49,261 nt of DNA, from positions 1 to 49,261 of the forward strand of contig CAZXEU010000083.1 of NCBI GenBank assembly GCA_964639665.1, given 5' to 3'. The notes beneath the pieces were generated by a model, which was not told where the DNA came from, searched no databases, and was given only the letters and a program-made list of their open reading frames with translations. This DNA comes from CAZXEU01 sp964639665 (GTDB lineage: Bacteria; Bacteroidota; Rhodothermia; Rhodothermales; Bin80). The position numbers and the translations under genes are program-made. Numbering within the stretch: the first letter of the stretch is position 1; each line of letters opens with the position of its first letter. This document shows positions 44,330 to 49,261 of this stretch, piece by piece.

Positions 44330-44398
44330 TGCGCGGCTCCGCGCAAGATTAGCGAGCAGACACAAAATCATGGCCCGCGCTCCGCGCACAATTGCGCG
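44330..44398. repeat. Two short hairpins between hemY and hemL
   Basis: Hairpin one: TGCGCGG-CT-CCGCGCA at 44330-44345. Hairpin two: CGCGCA-CAAT-TGCGCG at 44383-44398. Both contain the same 10-mer GCTCCGCGCA (44336 and 44379). Neither is followed by a T-run, so a classic intrinsic terminator is unlikely; they may act as a processing or attenuation element separating hemL from the rest of the operon. Confidence 0.45.
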
Positions 44399-44455
44399 TG
44401 TCCGCAGTTTCCTGTAGCCGCCGAGTCTGTTTAACCCATGTTGCTTAGTTGAGGT

Positions 44456-45742
44456 ATGATTAACCGCCAGAGATCAATTCGCTTTCACGAAAGGGCGAAG
44501 CTGCTTTTGCCAGGGGGCGTCGATTCCCCCGTCAGGGCTTTCGCTGCCGTTGGAGGTCGGCCATTGTTCATTGCGGGAGGAAGCGGCCCATTCATTCGGG
44601 ACGCAGACGGGAATCGGTTGATCGACTTTGTGCTGTCGTACGGTCCGCTAATCCTTGGCCATGCCAATGAAAGCGTTGTTGCGGCGATTTCGGAGACAGC
44701 GCTTAAGGGAACGAGCTTCGGCGCGCCAAGTCGGCTTGAACTAGAACTCGCAAGACTAGTCGTGGGCTTTGTTCCGGGCCTCGAAATGATACGCTTTGTG
44801 AATTCAGGCACGGAGGCTACCATGAGTGCCATCCGCTTGGCAAGGGCGTTCACGGGCAGGGACAAGATCATCAAGTGCGTGGGCAACTATCACGGACATG
44901 CCGATGCGCTCCTTGCGCGAGCAGGCTCGGGTGTAGCTACGCTCGGCTTGCCAGACTCGCCGGGCGTTCCAAAGGGGGCAACGGCCGACACCATTGTAGT
45001 GCCGTACAATGATCTCGGCGCCATGGAAGAGGCCGTAAGGCTGAATCCGGACCGAATTGCCGCAATTATACTGGAGCCGGTTGCCGGCAATATGGGTGTG
45101 GTTCCGCCTGGGGCGGGATACCTTGAGGGCCTGCGGGACCTTGCTAACGGCTGTGGAGCGCTCCTCATTCTTGATGAGGTTATGACGGGTTTTCGGGTGC
45201 ATCAACAGGGAGCTCAGGCTCTCTACGCCGTCCAGGCCGACCTCGTGACGCTCGGAAAGGTCATAGGCGGGGGATTGCCTGTCGGGGCATATGGAGGGCG
45301 GCGTGACATCATGGAGCTCGTGGCACCTGCAGGGCCTGTCTACCAGGCGGGGACGCTGTCCGGGAATCCCCTTGCCATGGCCGCCGGAATTGCCACGCTA
45401 GCGGCACTTCAGGAGGAGGGCGTTTGGGATCGGGCGGCCGGAGCGGCAGAAGCTCTGGTCAAGGGAATCGGTGAAGCCGCCAAGCGGGCTGGCATTCCCG
45501 TTCAGCTGCCGTGCGTCGGGACCATGTTCAGCTGCTTCTTCACTGAGGAGCCCGTGACGGACTGGGATACCGCGTCCAGGTGCGACACCAAGCGGTTTGC
45601 GAAGGTATTTCACGGGCTCTTGGAACGGGGCGTGTACCTGCCGCCATCGCAGTTCGAGGCGTGTTTTCTGTCGACGGCTCACACCTACCGCGAAATCACT
45701 CACACGGTAGAGGCCTTTGACGACGTGTTCCGGAGCCTATAG
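44456..45742 (+). CDS. hemL: Glutamate-1-semialdehyde 2,1-aminomutase
   Basis: PLP enzyme making 5-aminolevulinate from the HemA product. 428 residues. PLP lysine near 267 in TLGKVIGGGLPVGAYGG; VNSGTEATMSAIRLAR and NYHGHADALL phosphate- and substrate-binding motifs present; LDEVMTGFR holds the PLP-nitrogen aspartate. Set apart from hemY by 134 bases with two hairpins, so it may have its own control. Its last 6 bases overlap the convergent HAD gene. Confidence 0.97.
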   Translation: MINRQRSIRFHERAKLLLPGGVDSPVRAFAAVGGRPLFIAGGSGPFIRDADGNRLIDFVLSYGPLILGHANESVVAAISETALKGTSFGAPSRLELELARLVVGFVPGLEMIRFVNSGTEATMSAIRLARAFTGRDKIIKCVGNYHGHADALLARAGSGVATLGLPDSPGVPKGATADTIVVPYNDLGAMEEAVRLNPDRIAAIILEPVAGNMGVVPPGAGYLEGLRDLANGCGALLILDEVMTGFRVHQQGAQALYAVQADLVTLGKVIGGGLPVGAYGGRRDIMELVAPAGPVYQAGTLSGNPLAMAAGIATLAALQEEGVWDRAAGAAEALVKGIGEAAKRAGIPVQLPCVGTMFSCFFTEEPVTDWDTASRCDTKRFAKVFHGLLERGVYLPPSQFEACFLSTAHTYREITHTVEAFDDVFRSL

Positions 45743-46408
45743 GGGAGATGCTCCTTTCTTCCAGCGGATAGAGCACCCCTTGACGCCTGCCGCAATCTCC
45801 AGCGCGGAAATCGTCCCGGCGATGGCATCTGCATGCCTCAGTGCGTCCGGCGGATTCGTGGTTGCAACAGCAATCACGCGGGCGCCGGCAGCCCGGCCGG
45901 CAGCCACGCCGGCAGGAGCATCCTCGATCACCACGCAGCGGGAAGGATCTATGCCAAGGCCGGCCGCAGCCTTGAGGTAGGGATCGGGCGCCGGCTTGCC
46001 CCTCTTGACATCTTCACTTGCAACGAACACCTCCGGGACAGGAAGGCCGAGAAAGGCAAGCAGCATGAGGGCAAACGGCCGCATGGCGCTTGTCACTATA
46101 GCCCAGCGCCCGTCAGGCAAGGAGTCCAGTAGCTTCCGCACCCCGCCGTACGGTCGTATGCCTGTAAAGTCGCTCTTTTCCGCTACGGCGGCATTGTAGA
46201 GACGGGCTTCCGCCTCTGCATCCAGATGCGGCGCCACCCGGCGAATGGTCTCGGCGGCGGGAATGCCGTGATGCACGGCTGCAATAGACTCATACGGCAC
46301 TCGGCGGGTACGGGCCCACTCTTCCCATTGGCGCTCGTAGAGGTCGTTTGAATCGAGCAGCACGCCGTCGAGGTCGAAAAGGATGGCGTCGCACGTGAAG
46401 CCGGGCAT
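45737..46408 (-). CDS. HAD-superfamily hydrolase (phosphatase-like, subfamily IA)
   Basis: 223 residues. Motif I FDLDGVLLDS with the nucleophile and acid/base aspartates, motif II VTSAMR, motif III lysine in KRGKPAPDPY, and motif IV VIEDAPAGVAAG are all present, with a helical cap between I and II. Similar to phosphoglycolate phosphatases and beta-phosphoglucomutase-type enzymes; the sugar or other phosphate it acts on cannot be told. It is not part of the heme operon (opposite strand, 6-base convergent overlap). Confidence 0.92.
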   Translation of the reverse strand: MPGFTCDAILFDLDGVLLDSNDLYERQWEEWARTRRVPYESIAAVHHGIPAAETIRRVAPHLDAEAEARLYNAAVAEKSDFTGIRPYGGVRKLLDSLPDGRWAIVTSAMRPFALMLLAFLGLPVPEVFVASEDVKRGKPAPDPYLKAAAGLGIDPSRCVVIEDAPAGVAAGRAAGARVIAVATTNPPDALRHADAIAGTISALEIAAGVKGCSIRWKKGASPL

Positions 46409-46527
46409 GGGCGCTCGCAGGTTTGCGCCGAATATACGCCGACGCCACTACGGCAACACTTCCCGTGCGAAACTTTCACCGCACGATCCTGTGAACGGGG
46501 TCATTCAACAAGAGAGCGCTGCGCATC

Positions 46528-47688
46528 ATGTCCATTTCGCCTGCACGACGCCTGCAGGTAGTGCAAACGCCCATCATGGGGTTCGTGCAGGAACTGATCG
46601 AAAAGAACCCCGGGACGATATCCCTGGGGCAGGGCGTCTCGCACTACGGTCCTCCAGAGCAGGTGCTGGCAGCCGCCACCCGCGCGGCAAAGAGCAGCGA
46701 CCATTTCCGGTACGGCTATGTCAAGGGCACGGTCGAGCTGCGAGGCGCGCTCCGCGAAAAGCTCACGCGCGAGAACGCGCTGAGCCCCGGCTACGACATC
46801 GTCGTGACGGCAGGCAGCAATATGGCCTTTTTCGAGGCCATCCTCGCCATGACCGACCCGGGAGACGAAATCATCCTGCTGCGACCCTTCTATTTCAATC
46901 ACGAGATGGCGGCCCAAATGGCAAGCTGCGTGCCGGTCGTTGTTTCCTGCACCGACGGCTTTGCGCCGGATCTGGATGCGATAGAGCGCGCCATCACGCC
47001 GAGAACGCGGGCGATTGTCACGATTTCGCCCAACAATCCGACGGGCGTCGTGTACTCGGAGGAGGACCTTGTTGCCATCAACCGCCTCTGCCGGGATCGG
47101 GGTATCTACCACATAAGCGATGAGGCCTACGAGTACTTCACGTATAATGGAGCCCGGCACTACTCACCCGGGGCCACGGAGGGCGCCAGCCGTCACACCA
47201 TTTCGCTCTTTTCCTTCAGCAAGGCTTTCGGCATGGCTGGCTGGCGCCTCGGCTACATGGCAGTGCCGCCGGAGCTCGTGCCTGCGCTGCGCAAGATCCA
47301 GGACACAAACCTGATTTGCGCGCCGCTGCCCATCCAGTCAGCAGCCGTAGCCGCGCTCCAGGTGGGATCGGAGTACTGCATGAGCTTTGTCCGGCCCATG
47401 AATGAGGTGCGCAGGCTCGTGCTCAGCGCACTCGAAAGCCTGGGTAGCCGAATCTCCGTCTCGCGATCTCTCGGAGCCTTTTACGTGTTTGCCAGGCTGG
47501 AAACGGAGCTATCCGACACTGTGCTCCTTGAAAGGCTTATTGAACGGCACCGCGTCGCGGTCATTCCAGGCTCTACCTTCGGCCAGACGGATGGCACGTA
47601 CATCCGCATTGCCTACGGTGCCCTGCAGAAAGAGACCGTAGAAGCCGCGATGGACCGGCTGTGCGAAGGGCTACGGATCCTGATCTAG
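46528..47688 (+). CDS. Class I/II pyridoxal-phosphate aminotransferase
   Basis: 386 residues, fold-type I. ISLGQGVSHYGPP resembles the start of AspC/YbdL-like enzymes; SPNNPTGVVY, the PLP aspartate in HISDEAYEYFTY, and the lysine near 232 in FSFSKAFGMAGWRLGY are intact, with the C-terminal YIRIAYG arginine that binds the substrate carboxylate. It could be an aspartate, aromatic or methionine aminotransferase, or a kynurenine-type lyase; no neighbour specifies which. Convergent with the ThuA-type gene, overlapping by 18 bases. Confidence 0.92.
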   Translation: MSISPARRLQVVQTPIMGFVQELIEKNPGTISLGQGVSHYGPPEQVLAAATRAAKSSDHFRYGYVKGTVELRGALREKLTRENALSPGYDIVVTAGSNMAFFEAILAMTDPGDEIILLRPFYFNHEMAAQMASCVPVVVSCTDGFAPDLDAIERAITPRTRAIVTISPNNPTGVVYSEEDLVAINRLCRDRGIYHISDEAYEYFTYNGARHYSPGATEGASRHTISLFSFSKAFGMAGWRLGYMAVPPELVPALRKIQDTNLICAPLPIQSAAVAALQVGSEYCMSFVRPMNEVRRLVLSALESLGSRISVSRSLGAFYVFARLETELSDTVLLERLIERHRVAVIPGSTFGQTDGTYIRIAYGALQKETVEAAMDRLCEGLRILI

Positions 47689-49261
47689 GAGCCAGCTGCG
47701 AGCATTGGCCAGTATGCGCTTGTAGGGCTCGAGATTGTGCGCGCGGTCGTCGTGGCCTAGCGTGTTGACCATGATCACGGCATCGCCGCGGCGAAGCGTC
47801 CAGATGACGGGATACACCATGCCCGTAGTCTTCGAACGTCCTATGGCCAGTATGCTTGCCTCTGCCTCCGGCAGAAGCTCTGCGCGGTACAGCTCGTCCG
47901 TAATGTCAAATGAAGCGGGTGCTCCCTGCATGACGGGGTGTTGCGGCTGGATCACCTCGACAGTAAAGCCGCCGAGCGGTTCATGGCTTCGTGAGCCGCC
48001 GCCGACGAGTTCGCGATTGTAGGGCTCCCAGTCAGCCCAGTTGTACCAGGATGCGGGATGCGTGATGAGAAGCGGCCGGCCCGCGTCCACGTGGGCAAAG
48101 ACGGCCTCGCGTGCGGATTCGCTGGCAACGGGCTTGTTGTTGGACAGCACGAGGAGGTCCGCGCCTCGCACCAGTTCCGGAAAGCCCTCTCCGGAGCTTT
48201 CGGTGTAGTGGTAGGTGCGATCTCCCGCGCCGTAGAGTACCTGTCCATCCGCGAAGCCGAATACGCGGGCGTGATAGTGCGACTGCCGCTCGCGGCCAAT
48301 GCTGCCGGCCAGGTATACGATATCACCGGCCGCTGAGGGCTCGCTGCTCTCCCAGGCCCACGCTGCATCGTTGCGCGGCATTTCGGGGGCTTCCCGCACG
48401 GACAGTACGCCCTGCATTGCGGCCCAGTGGCCCGGCACGCTGCACAAGAACGGGTAGTCGCCGGCTGCGAGGGGAGGGATCTCTATCGAAATGGTCTCAT
48501 TCTGCGACAGGACGCCGGTAGTGGCGACTACGTGCTCTGCCTCGGACGGAGGCACGTACTCGTTGTCAATGGCGGCAGGATCTACCATGTACAGATCCAG
48601 CGCCTGTCCGAATGCCGGAACATCCGTGTCCGGCTGGAGGAAGACTGCATTATGCAGGTCGGGGTGCAAGTTGGTGAAGACGAGCCGAATGGGCTGTCCC
48701 TCAAACGCCTGAAGTTCTGTTTCCGCAAAGCGCATAATGCCCGTTGGCGCGGTCAGCTCCAGCCGGGTAGGAGGGAGGACTTCCATATCCGGCATAGGCT
48801 CCTCCTGCGCGGGTGCTTCGGCCACTTGCGGGCTCAGCTTGTCGAGTGCAGCAATAATCCAGCTGTCTGCCCCTTCGCGGGCCGCCTCTGCGGCAGCAGC
48901 CACCTCGGGCGTCCGGTTGCCTGCCAGGTCAATCACCTTGAGCACGGCGGCGAGTCGCGTATTGAGATTGCTGTCTGTCAGGATGCCCGAGCGCACTAGC
49001 GCCTCGCCGGTCTCCCCGATTGAAGGCAGCACCATGGCCGCAGCCTTTCGAACGGCTGGAAGGCTGTGGTTGAGTGCGGCCTGCACGTCTGCCATAACAG
49101 TTTCAACCAGATCCAGTCCGTGGAGCGCCCACAGGGCATGTACGGCGCCAAGGTTGTCCTCGCGCGAAAGTTCGATCAGTTCGTCCGCAAGCCCGGTGAG
49201 GCGGTTCTCCACGATGAGCCGCTGGGCGGTAAGACGCCAGAACTGGTTGGTGCTCCTGAGG
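47671..49261 (-). CDS. HEAT/cupredoxin/ThuA multidomain protein, 3' part
   Basis: C-terminal ~530 residues of a gene that enters from the right edge: the frame is open to base 49261 and upstream of the GTG at 49212 reads STNQFWRLTAQRLI, a motif typical of large membrane-bound dehydrogenase-like proteins with HEAT repeats. Visible domains: HEAT repeats (ALWALHGL, AVRKAAAMVL), then a plastocyanin-like cupredoxin with type-1 copper ligands His (LHNAVF), Cys and His in FLCSVPGHWAAM plus the following Met, and a C-terminal ThuA-type Rossmann domain (LLVLSNNKP, LLITHPASWYNW, HPVMQG). Probably periplasmic electron-transfer or sugar-oxidation protein; the N-terminal catalytic part is outside the window. 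Confidence 0.82.
   Translation of the reverse strand, partial: LRSTNQFWRLTAQRLIVENRLTGLADELIELSREDNLGAVHALWALHGLDLVETVMADVQAALNHSLPAVRKAAAMVLPSIGETGEALVRSGILTDSNLNTRLAAVLKVIDLAGNRTPEVAAAAEAAREGADSWIIAALDKLSPQVAEAPAQEEPMPDMEVLPPTRLELTAPTGIMRFAETELQAFEGQPIRLVFTNLHPDLHNAVFLQPDTDVPAFGQALDLYMVDPAAIDNEYVPPSEAEHVVATTGVLSQNETISIEIPPLAAGDYPFLCSVPGHWAAMQGVLSVREAPEMPRNDAAWAWESSEPSAAGDIVYLAGSIGRERQSHYHARVFGFADGQVLYGAGDRTYHYTESSGEGFPELVRGADLLVLSNNKPVASESAREAVFAHVDAGRPLLITHPASWYNWADWEPYNRELVGGGSRSHEPLGGFTVEVIQPQHPVMQGAPASFDITDELYRAELLPEAEASILAIGRSKTTGMVYPVIWTLRRGDAVIMVNTLGHDDRAHNLEPYKRILANARSWLLDQDP

Overview
This window is high-GC chromosomal DNA (estimated by eye at a little over 60% GC) from a Gram-negative bacterium. 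Several families point to the Bacteroidota side of the tree, most likely the Rhodothermota/Balneolota branch. These are a DUF2480 protein behind a cysteine desulfurase, a DUF4290-like protein, a CarB that ends after its second synthetase half, trigger factors without an obvious FKBP insertion, and frequent ATGA overlaps with few strong Shine-Dalgarno sequences. That placement is inference: there is no rRNA in the window to test it. The very large Spondin_N/Calx-beta/cadherin surface protein with a predicted outer-membrane barrel would suit a marine, possibly host-associated, organism.

Layout. 1-3.1 kb: the 3' part of carB, then yebC and ruvC, almost touching. 3.1-7.2 kb: an orphan membrane protein and a tricorn-like S41 protease. 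7.2-10.6 kb: a DUF4290-like gene, a small unknown gene, a NatA/NatB-type ABC exporter pair and an O6-alkylguanine methyltransferase. 10.6-20.1 kb: a gene-poor stretch holding the broken end of an SNF2 helicase, two trigger-factor paralogues on either side of a long 2OG-Fe(II) oxygenase, clpP, and a tRNA-Glu. 20.1-24.9 kb: the giant surface protein. 25.6-29.5 kb: a divergent DprA-like gene, then a coupled trio of cysteine desulfurase, DUF2480 and short-chain dehydrogenase. 29.5-36.2 kb: an accessory pocket with a TIR-like protein plus small membrane protein (candidate defence module), uppS, a membrane protein with its winged-helix regulator, a D-threonine aldolase-type enzyme, a zinc alcohol dehydrogenase and an HNH endonuclease. 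36.2-45.7 kb: a nearly complete heme operon, hemA-hemC-hemD-hemB-hemQ-hemE-hemH-hemY-hemL. 45.7-49.3 kb: a HAD phosphatase, an aminotransferase and the 3' part of a multidomain HEAT/cupredoxin/ThuA protein.

The heme cluster runs from glutamyl-tRNA to uroporphyrinogen III, then uses HemE, HemY, HemH and HemQ. Having HemQ, with no hemF or hemN among the linked genes, points to the coproporphyrin-dependent route, in which iron is inserted before decarboxylation to heme b. The trigger factor next to clpP fits ordinary protein quality control. The second trigger factor is more diverged and may be specialised.

The best candidate for an undescribed system is the overlapping TIR-like/membrane-protein pair at 29.76-30.58 kb. 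The coproporphyrin heme operon, the Spondin_N-to-barrel adhesin, the 2OG oxygenase between the two trigger factors, and the TAAAGTACTTTA operator of the winged-helix regulator also merit a second look.
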